A DNA stretch of 19,880 nucleotides, from positions 1 to 19,880 of the forward strand of contig CAKRNI010000020.1 of NCBI GenBank assembly GCA_934370915.1. Direction: 5' to 3'. A model generated the notes under the pieces. It was not told the origin of the DNA. It saw only the letters and a program-made list of their open reading frames with translations, and did no database searches. Shown piece after piece: positions 14,014 through 19,880 of the stretch (its first letter is position 1; every line of letters starts with the position of its first letter). Origin of the DNA: an uncultured Lachnospiraceae bacterium (GTDB lineage: Bacteria; Bacillota; Clostridia; Lachnospirales; Lachnospiraceae). The position numbers were made by a program, and so were the translations under genes.

Positions 14014-14567
14014 TCGCCGTCTCCTCCTTTTTCTTCCTTCCGGTCGAGATCCTGCTGGATCCCTTCCAGGTAATGGACATACATGTCCCTGTGGCTTCGG
14101 ATCCTGTACGCCTCCGGCACCACCTCATCATAGGTAAAGCTCTTTCTTCCGCCATCTTCCATCCGTTCCCAGAAACGGTTCACCACATCAAAAGGAACAT
14201 AATAGATCTCGTTCTCCGCTGTAAAGGAGAGGATAATGAAGGCAACTCCGCCCTGGGCTTCAAATTCCTTCATGAACGCGATCTGGTGCGGGTGGATGTT
14301 CTGAAGTGGGAACGTCCGCACCGCGCATTCCTTCGCGTCAAAGCAGACAGGAATCCCCTGAACCGCACCGATATAGTCGACCGTACTTTTCATATCGAAG
14401 TACGCCAGCGTGATATGGCGGCTCTTTTTATCGATCTCGATGGGCGTGATCGGGGTCGGGATCTTCTGGATCAGGGCCAGCTTCTTTTCCCGGTAGCTGT
14501 CATTGGTCCGGTTGATCAGATCTTCCAACGTGGAACCACGAAGGCCCCTGGTTTTCCATGTTCCCAT
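14010..14567 (-). CDS. recU: RecU-type Holliday junction resolvase
   Basis: RecU cuts four-way DNA junctions late in recombinational repair in Firmicutes. The protein has 185 aa. Family segments: LRGSTLEDLINRTNDSYR (9-26), STVDYIGAVQG (61-71) with catalytic D64, and FDAKE (76-80), where D77 and K79 match the E-x-K pair of Bacillus RecU (Asp instead of Glu). FPLQNIHPHQI (86-96) also fits. The charged C-terminal tail (DLDRKEEKGGDGE) extends past the core. The ATG at 14567 has AAGGA 6 nt upstream. In Bacillus recU is paired with a penicillin-binding protein gene; here it is instead coupled to hflK by a 4-nt overlap. Confidence 0.82.
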   Translation of the reverse strand: MGTWKTRGLRGSTLEDLINRTNDSYREKKLALIQKIPTPITPIEIDKKSRHITLAYFDMKSTVDYIGAVQGIPVCFDAKECAVRTFPLQNIHPHQIAFMKEFEAQGGVAFIILSFTAENEIYYVPFDVVNRFWERMEDGGRKSFTYDEVVPEAYRIRSHRDMYVHYLEGIQQDLDRKEEKGGDGE

Positions 14568-14582
14568 AGCTGTTCCTTATCA

Positions 14583-15587
14583 TCAATGCAAATATTTTTT
14601 GATCCCGGTCTCTTTCAGTACCGAAGCAAAATATCCGGGCATCGGCGCCTCAAACACCTTCCCGGAAAGATAGGCAAACGGTTCCGCAAGCTTCGGAAAC
14701 TCCAGACGGTAAGAATGCAGGAGCTGATACTTTACGGTCCGGCCGGAGGGGTTCACCTTCGAAACTCCGCCGTACTTGGAATCCCCAACGATCGGATGCC
14801 CGAGAGACGCTAAATGGGCGCGGATCTGATGGGAACGTCCGGTCAGAAGTGTCACTCTGAGCAGCGTAAACCTTCCGTCCGTCGCGATCGGCTCATATTT
14901 TGTCCGGATCCGTTTCGGCTCCTCGTCTCCGCCTCTTCCTCCAAAGCGCTTTGCCTCCGCCTCCGTGAGGATCCGCACCTGATTCTTCTTCTCATCCTTT
15001 AAAAGCCAACCGTCCACCGTCTTCACGTCCCGGATCTCACCGGATACGAGACACTGATAATACTTGTGGATCGAGCGGTCTTTAAACACGCCGGAAAGCA
15101 TCTGAAGACCCGCCAGAGACTTTCCTGCTGCCACGATACCGCTGGTATTCCGGTCCAGACGGTTGCAGACCGACGGGCGGAACGCGCGCAGCCCGCTCTC
15201 CGTGAGCTTGCCGCTTTCCAAAAGATAATCGATCAGATATTCTACAAGAGACTCATCGGTTTCCTTAGCCTTCTGCGACAGCATACCCGCCGGTTTGTTG
15301 ACCAGAATGATCTCGTCATCCTCATAGAGAATATCGAGATCTACCTTCTTTACCTCCTGCACCTGAACACTGGAAAATTTTTCAATAGTGTCCTCCGCAA
15401 GAAACAGCTTCACGACATCGCCTTCGGCGAGTTTTTCATTTCCCTCACACTTTTTCCCGTTCAGCGTGATGTTCTTCTTGCGCATCATCTTATAGAAAAA
15501 GCTCTTCGACGCCTCATTCATGTACTTCGCAAGGAACTTATCCAGTCGCTGTCCCGCCTCGTTCTTCTCAATCACGATCTCTCTCAT
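14583..15587 (-). CDS. RluA-family RNA pseudouridine synthase
   Basis: Converts specific uridines in rRNA (possibly tRNA) to pseudouridine. The 334-aa protein has an N-terminal S4 RNA-binding domain (about 12-65; GQRLDKFLAKYM) and the RluA catalytic domain. The catalytic aspartate is D145 in CNRLDRNTSG; many RluA/RluD proteins have HRLDRDTSG at this site, and the CN form is common in Clostridia. LLTGRSHQIRAHLASLGHPIVGDSKYGG near 255-285 completes the family signature. Which uridines it modifies cannot be told (RluC-like and RluD-like forms look alike). GGGG lies 8 nt before the ATG and overlaps the stop of the upstream gene region, so it is in the same unit. Confidence 0.9.
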   Translation of the reverse strand: MREIVIEKNEAGQRLDKFLAKYMNEASKSFFYKMMRKKNITLNGKKCEGNEKLAEGDVVKLFLAEDTIEKFSSVQVQEVKKVDLDILYEDDEIILVNKPAGMLSQKAKETDESLVEYLIDYLLESGKLTESGLRAFRPSVCNRLDRNTSGIVAAGKSLAGLQMLSGVFKDRSIHKYYQCLVSGEIRDVKTVDGWLLKDEKKNQVRILTEAEAKRFGGRGGDEEPKRIRTKYEPIATDGRFTLLRVTLLTGRSHQIRAHLASLGHPIVGDSKYGGVSKVNPSGRTVKYQLLHSYRLEFPKLAEPFAYLSGKVFEAPMPGYFASVLKETGIKKYLH

Positions 15588-15598
15588 TTTTTATTCCC

Positions 15599-16171
15599 CT
15601 ACATGGAAAGACTCTTCAATAACTTTAAAACATGCGGAGCGCTTCCGTCATCTTCTTCCTCTGTGACAGTCTTAAGCTCAGAAAGCCGCCGGAGGAACTT
15701 TTTCTCCTCGTTCATGACCTTCGCGTTTCCGTCCAGCTTCCAGCCCACCAGCATCTCGTTTAAGAATTTTTCCGCCTTCTTCCTGTCCACGTTTTTGTTC
15801 GGACAGTAGAGGTAGACCCCGGTCGGATGGACAACCGCAGCGTCCACCGGCATGATCAGGTCATTAGATGTAATGATCAGATCGTATAAGATCGGAAATT
15901 TCTCCTCGTATGGAACACATGCGTTGTGAAATTCCTCCGGGACCTCCGGAATCCTCGCCGCAACCACCAGCGGGGACGCGAGGTTTGCCATCGGCAGGAC
16001 CGTGAGGATCGCACTGATCGTGACAAGATTTTTATAGATCTGCTCCGTGATAAAGTTTCTTAAAACAAGCTGCGCAACAATCGCCAGAATAAACAGTACC
16101 ACAAAGAAAAGCTGACGTTTTTTGTGGGCGGTACGGTAACGGTAAGTTCCTTTTTCCAGTCGTAATTTCAA
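15599..16171 (-). CDS. Unknown membrane protein with two helices
   Basis: I do not recognise a named family. The 190-aa protein has a basic N-terminus (KKRQ), two hydrophobic helices (about 20-40 and 46-70) and a soluble C-terminal part of about 120 residues with VVHPTGVYLYCPNKNVDRKKAEKFLNEML and an acidic EEEDDG stretch near the end. It starts with TTG at 16171, preceded by GAGG 7-8 nt upstream; the first in-frame ATG (about residue 61) would remove the membrane helices, so TTG is preferred. It lies between an SDR and the pseudouridine synthase, with 11 nt to the latter. Confidence 0.75.
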   Translation of the reverse strand: MKLRLEKGTYRYRTAHKKRQLFFVVLFILAIVAQLVLRNFITEQIYKNLVTISAILTVLPMANLASPLVVAARIPEVPEEFHNACVPYEEKFPILYDLIITSNDLIMPVDAAVVHPTGVYLYCPNKNVDRKKAEKFLNEMLVGWKLDGNAKVMNEEKKFLRRLSELKTVTEEEDDGSAPHVLKLLKSLSM

Positions 16172-16232
16172 GTTTTTCCCTCTTTTCTGCTATACTTTGT
16201 AAATTTTCAGTGTTCTGCCCCGCAGTTGGAGG

Positions 16233-16997
16233 TTACCAGTTGATAAACCCCATCAGGATCTCATGCGGAACGATCCGGCAGAGAACATAGAATGCTTTCA
16301 TCCACGGACCATATACCGAGATCCGTTTGCCCTTCATGCTGTCCAGGAGAGCTTTTTTCACTACTTTTTTCGGATCTGCCATCGTGAGTTTCTTGATAGG
16401 TGCAAGCTTTCCCCCATCGAGAGCGATTCCGAAAAACTCCGTCTCAACCGGTCCCGGACAAACCGCCGTCACATAGATCTCCCTCTTTTTTAACTCGGCA
16501 GCCAAGGCCCGGCTGTAACTCAACACAAAGGACTTGGACGCGGCGTAGACCGCGAATCCCGGCTGCGGCATAAACGCTGCCGCGGAGGCAAACTGGATGA
16601 TCCGGCTGTTCCCTGAGATATATGGAAGTACCATCTCCGTCACCGCCACCAGAGCCTCATCGTTTAACCGCACCATTCCGGTGGAGAGACTGCCCGGGAT
16701 CGTTCCCGCGGCACCTGTCTTTCCATATCCCGCACCGTTTACGAGGATCTTCACATTCGGCTGTTCCTGTTTTAAAAGTCCGGAAAGCATGCCAAGGTCT
16801 TCCTCGTCTGAAAGATCGAACGGCAGGATCCGTAAGGACACAGGAACCTTTCCAACGAGCTCCTCCAGGCGGTCCTTTCGTCTGGCGATGACCCAGATCT
16901 CCTCCAGTGCCGCAAAGTGATCCGCAAGGAGATACACCATCTCCCTTCCCATTCCCGACGACGCGCCGGTCACGATCGCAATCTTTTTTCCACTCAT
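16233..16997 (-). CDS. Short-chain dehydrogenase/reductase (SDR)
   Basis: An NAD(P)-dependent oxidoreductase of the classical SDR type; the substrate is unknown. The 254-aa protein has TGASSGMG (10-17) for cofactor binding, NGAG (87-90), S138 and the active-site pair Y151/K155 in YAASK. ARRKDR after the second strand suggests NADP(H) preference. The C-terminus carries a hydrophobic stretch (AFYVLCRIVPHEILMGFINW), as in membrane-associated SDRs. I chose ATG at 16997 because MSGKKIAIVTG is the normal start and AAAGG lies 8 nt before it; a TTG 13 codons earlier (17036) has no ribosome site. Confidence 0.9.
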   Translation of the reverse strand: MSGKKIAIVTGASSGMGREMVYLLADHFAALEEIWVIARRKDRLEELVGKVPVSLRILPFDLSDEEDLGMLSGLLKQEQPNVKILVNGAGYGKTGAAGTIPGSLSTGMVRLNDEALVAVTEMVLPYISGNSRIIQFASAAAFMPQPGFAVYAASKSFVLSYSRALAAELKKREIYVTAVCPGPVETEFFGIALDGGKLAPIKKLTMADPKKVVKKALLDSMKGKRISVYGPWMKAFYVLCRIVPHEILMGFINW

Positions 16998-17072
16998 GAA
17001 ATCTGCCTTTCTAAAAACATGGTTGAGCTGTATCAATGCTCATTTTTTACAGATCCGCGCAGGATAACGCCG

Positions 17073-19043
17073 TTATTTCTTCCGTCCGCCCTGCTTCGGC
17101 TTCGGTCTTCTCCCACCGGTCTGTCCGGCCATTCCCTTTGCCCTGCCGGATAAGACCTGGCGGCCTTTTCCTTCCGTTTTCCCGTTCCCGGGCTTTTTGC
17201 CAGTTCTCATTCCATCTTTTTTTCTGTCTGCGATGTCCTTCGTCATCTTCCTTGGTTTGATCAGGCATTTCTGGTCAAATCCGATAAGATCCTCTCTTCC
17301 TGCCTTGATCAGCGCCTCTTTTACAAGATCATAGTTGTCCGGATTCCGGTACTGGATCAGGGCACGCTGCATCGCCTTCTCATGCGGGTTCGTCGGCACA
17401 TAGACCGGTTCCATCGTCCGCGGATCCAGCCCTGTATAGTACATACATGTAGAGATCGTCGACGGTGTCGGGTAAAAATCCTGTACCTGCTCCGGCATGT
17501 AGCCAAGATCCCTTAAGTGTTCCGCAAGCTCCACCGCCTCTTTCAAGGTGGAACCCGGGTGGGAGGACATCAGGTATGGAACGAGATACTGCTTTAAGCC
17601 CAGCTTCTCATTCATCTTTTTATATTCCCGGGCAAACTTCTCATAGACGGAATTCTCCGGCTTTCCGAGAAGTCTGAGCACCTGATCCGAGACATGCTCC
17701 GGGGCAACCTTCAGCTGTCCGCTGACATGGTACATGCAGAGTTCTCTTAAGAAATCCTTTTTCCTGTCCGCGAGAACATAGTCGAAACGGATGCCGGAAC
17801 GGATAAATACCTTTTTCACCTTCGGCAGCGCCCGGAGCTTTCTTAAGAGCGCGATATAATCCGTATGGTCCGCGATCAGGTTTTCACATGGTTTTGGGAA
17901 CAGACACTGTTTCCCCGGACATGCTCCGTATTTCAGCTGTTTTTTACAGGCCGGAAAGCGGAAGTTCGCTGTAGGACCGCCCACATCGTGAATGTATCCC
18001 TTAAAATCCGGTTCCTTTGTCAGATATTTCGCCTCATCGATGATCGATTCGTGGCTTCGTACCTGGATAATACGCCCCTGATGGAACGTCAGCGCACAGA
18101 AGCTGCAGCCGCCGAAGCAGCCGCGGTTGCTGATCAGGCTGAATTTTACCTCCGAGAACGCCGGAATTCCGCCCGCTGCGTCGTAGGACGGATGCCACCG
18201 CCTCATATATGGAAGCGCGTAGACATCATCCATCTCCTGAACAGAGAGCGGTTTTGCCGGTGGATTCTGGACAACATAGAGGTTGTCCCGGTACTGCTCC
18301 ACAAGACGTTTTCCCGAGAAGGCATCCGTATTTTTATACTGGATATTGAAGCTTTCCGCATAACGTCTCTTATCTGTTTTGATCTCATCGTAGGACGGCA
18401 GGGTAACCGCATCGTATACGGAATCCAGACTGTCCGTCTTATAGACCGTTCCGTCGATAAATGTGATATCCTTCACATCAAGACCGGAGTTCAGCGCGTC
18501 CGCGATCTCAACGATGGACTTCTCGCCCATTCCGTAAGAGATCAGGTCTGCCTGAGAATCCACGAGGATCGAGTGTTTCACCTTGTTTGACCAGTAATCA
18601 TAGTGGGCCAGGCGCCGTAAGCTCGCCTCGATCCCGCCGATCACGATGGGAATGTCCTTATAAACGGATCGGATCAGGTTGCAGTAGACTACTGCCGCGT
18701 AATCCGGCCGTTTTCCCATAACACCGCCCGGAGTGTAGGAATCCTTATCGCGGCGTCTTTTTGAGACGGAGTAATGGTTTACCATGGAGTCCATGTTTCC
18801 GGCACTCACAAGGAAGCCGAGGCGCGGTCTTCCGAGAACCTGAACGCTCTCTTTGTCCTTCCAGTCCGGCTGGGCGATGATCCCGACCTTGTATCCGTAG
18901 GATTCCAGCACACGGCTGATGATCGCGGAACCGAAGGACGGGTGGTCCACATAGGCGTCCCCGCAAACATAGACGAAGTCACACTGGTCCCAGCCTCTTT
19001 TTTCCATATCTGCCCGGCATACCGGGAGAAAATCATGTATCAT
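17073..19043 (-). CDS. YgiQ family radical SAM protein (UPF0313)
   Basis: A radical S-adenosylmethionine protein whose reaction is not established. The 656-aa protein has the SAM-cluster cysteines C309, C313 and C316 in [13 protein letters not shown], and the family N-terminal domain with [11 protein letters not shown] (28-38) and [16 protein letters not shown] (136-151). A second cysteine group ([17 protein letters not shown], about 373-389) is also conserved in YgiQ. The C-terminal 45 residues are lysine/glycine-rich and probably disordered. The ATG at 19043 has AAGGA 8 nt upstream. 36-75 nt separate it from its neighbours. Confidence 0.95.
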   Translation of the reverse strand: MIHDFLPVCRADMEKRGWDQCDFVYVCGDAYVDHPSFGSAIISRVLESYGYKVGIIAQPDWKDKESVQVLGRPRLGFLVSAGNMDSMVNHYSVSKRRRDKDSYTPGGVMGKRPDYAAVVYCNLIRSVYKDIPIVIGGIEASLRRLAHYDYWSNKVKHSILVDSQADLISYGMGEKSIVEIADALNSGLDVKDITFIDGTVYKTDSLDSVYDAVTLPSYDEIKTDKRRYAESFNIQYKNTDAFSGKRLVEQYRDNLYVVQNPPAKPLSVQEMDDVYALPYMRRWHPSYDAAGGIPAFSEVKFSLISNRGCFGGCSFCALTFHQGRIIQVRSHESIIDEAKYLTKEPDFKGYIHDVGGPTANFRFPACKKQLKYGACPGKQCLFPKPCENLIADHTDYIALLRKLRALPKVKKVFIRSGIRFDYVLADRKKDFLRELCMYHVSGQLKVAPEHVSDQVLRLLGKPENSVYEKFAREYKKMNEKLGLKQYLVPYLMSSHPGSTLKEAVELAEHLRDLGYMPEQVQDFYPTPSTISTCMYYTGLDPRTMEPVYVPTNPHEKAMQRALIQYRNPDNYDLVKEALIKAGREDLIGFDQKCLIKPRKMTKDIADRKKDGMRTGKKPGNGKTEGKGRQVLSGRAKGMAGQTGGRRPKPKQGGRKK

Positions 19044-19101
19044 ATGTTATGTCCTTATTCATTTTATTCTTGAACCGGCAAATGAGCCATTTTTATAAAA
19101 A

Positions 19102-19758
19102 CTACAATAATTCTCTGTAATCGGAGATCACCGCGTCCGCAAGCTCTCTCTTCTCATCCATCAGATCTGCCGAGAAATCATCCTCCATGGCGATCACCGG
19201 CATCCCCGCCGCTTTGCCTGCCATGATTCCTGCCGGGATATCCTCAAACACGAGGCAGTTCTCCGGTTTCACGCCAAGACGTTTTGCGACTTCAAGGTAG
19301 ATATCCGGCTCCGGCTTTCCGTGAGCCACCTCGCAGGCTGTCACCACCGCATCAAAGTACTCTTTCACCTTCAAAGATGTCAGGACCGCATCTACGATCT
19401 CGCTTCCGTTGCTGGTCCCGATTCCTGTGCGGATCCCGTTCTCCTTACAGTATTTCAAAAATTCCAGAACACCCGGCTTCAAGGGCACTTCATGACGGTA
19501 CTTGTCGATTGACATCCGGGTCCAGACCGCCTTGATCTCGTCAAGACTTAACGGGAGATCAAACCGCTCCTTAAAATATACCGCTGTCTCCGAAAAGCTC
19601 ATTCCCTCGATCGCTCTCTGGATATCGTCCGGACATTCATAGCCGTAAGCTCCCAAAAATTCGATATCGATTGCCTCCCACATCCACATGGAATCCACCA
19701 GAGTCCCATCCAGATCAAAAAGCATCGCCTTTTTATTTTCCAAAAAATTCTTTATCAT
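19102..19758 (-). CDS. HAD-superfamily phosphatase/phosphoglucomutase-like hydrolase
   Basis: A 218-aa HAD subfamily IA hydrolase, cytoplasmic, acting on an unidentified phosphorylated small molecule. Motif I is DLDGTLVDS (15-23; D15 nucleophile, D17 general acid), motif II is GTSNGSE near 113-119, motif III the lysine in HGKPEPD near 146-152, motif IV FEDIPAGI near 170-177. A helical cap sits between motifs I and II, as in beta-phosphoglucomutase and related enzymes. The ATG overlaps the stop of the upstream pseudouridine synthase gene (ATGA), so the two are translationally coupled. Confidence 0.9.
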   Translation of the reverse strand: MIKNFLENKKAMLFDLDGTLVDSMWMWEAIDIEFLGAYGYECPDDIQRAIEGMSFSETAVYFKERFDLPLSLDEIKAVWTRMSIDKYRHEVPLKPGVLEFLKYCKENGIRTGIGTSNGSEIVDAVLTSLKVKEYFDAVVTACEVAHGKPEPDIYLEVAKRLGVKPENCLVFEDIPAGIMAGKAAGMPVIAMEDDFSADLMDEKRELADAVISDYRELL

Positions 19759-19880
19759 AAGTTTTCCAACAACTCCCGTTCTTTATCCGTCAGTTTCCGG
19801 TATTCCCCGGCCTTTAAGGTATCGTCAAGCTTCAGAGGACCCATGGACAGACGTTTTAAATGGAGTACCGGACAGCCGAC
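19755..19880 (-). CDS. RsuA/RluB-type pseudouridine synthase, C-terminal fragment (cut by window edge)
   Basis: The last 41 codons of a gene whose start lies beyond the right end. The end of the protein reads VLHLKRLSMGPLKLDDTL, then AGEYRKLTDKERELL, which is the usual C-terminus of small-subunit-type rRNA pseudouridine synthases (LKR...G.LKL...L..GEYR.LT..E...L). The stop TGA (19755-19757) overlaps the ATG of the HAD gene. The catalytic part is outside the window, so exact subfamily cannot be told. Confidence 0.75.
   Translation of the reverse strand, partial: VGCPVLHLKRLSMGPLKLDDTLKAGEYRKLTDKERELLENL

Noticed and set aside
17865..18590. 241-codon plus-strand frame opposite ygiQ, and a similar one (15066-15809) opposite the pseudouridine synthase
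   Set aside because: Both are antisense to recognisable genes with conserved motifs and have no ribosome site or family likeness.

Overview
The window reads as chromosomal DNA of a Firmicute in class Clostridia, most likely a Lachnospiraceae-type gut anaerobe. That placement rests on the style of the proteins (PepT, a Firmicute RecU, the YgiQ radical-SAM protein, an RluA-type synthase with a CNRLDR active site), strong AAGGAG-like ribosome sites and the use of GTG/TTG starts. It is an inference, not a database result. Every protein gene lies on the minus strand.

Positions 1-9367 hold a complete type I-C CRISPR-Cas locus. Read on the minus strand from right to left it runs cas3, a 423-bp intergenic region, cas5c-cas8c(with cas11c inside)-cas7c-cas4-cas1-cas2, a leader, and an array of 18 repeats and 17 spacers (129-1286). 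The cas5c-to-cas1 genes are joined by 4-nt stop/start overlaps. cas3 is a separate transcription unit. The block is visibly more AT-rich than the DNA to its right.

The most interesting signal is in the gap between cas3 and cas5c. On the plus strand, opposite to every cas gene, a promoter (TTTACA/TATAAT) is followed exactly at the expected transcription start by a single diverged CRISPR repeat. It has GT, a 7-bp stem whose base pairs are nearly all replaced but still pair, and an intact 11-nt 5' handle TGGATTGAAAT. The 'spacer' after it matches a site just upstream of the -35 box of the cas5c operon promoter. That site has a TTC motif (the usual I-C PAM), agrees at 10 of the first 11 positions and 15 of the first 19, and has its first mismatches at positions 6 and 12, the positions flipped out of type I R-loops. 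The simplest reading is a crRNA-like guide that directs the Cascade complex to repress its own operon without cleavage.

Other points in the CRISPR part: the array repeats change in steps from the old end to the new end; one spacer is itself a complete intrinsic terminator in the antisense direction; cas8c contains a textbook internal ribosome site and start for Cas11c; and a nested palindrome sits at the start of the leader.

Positions 9676-19880 are ordinary chromosome: a DUF1275/YoaK membrane protein with a clear promoter, tripeptidase PepT with a clear terminator, the membrane SPFH pair HflC/HflK, RecU Holliday-junction resolvase, an RluA-family pseudouridine synthase, an unknown two-helix membrane protein, a short-chain dehydrogenase, YgiQ, a HAD phosphatase, and the last 41 codons of what looks like an RsuA/RluB pseudouridine synthase running off the right edge.
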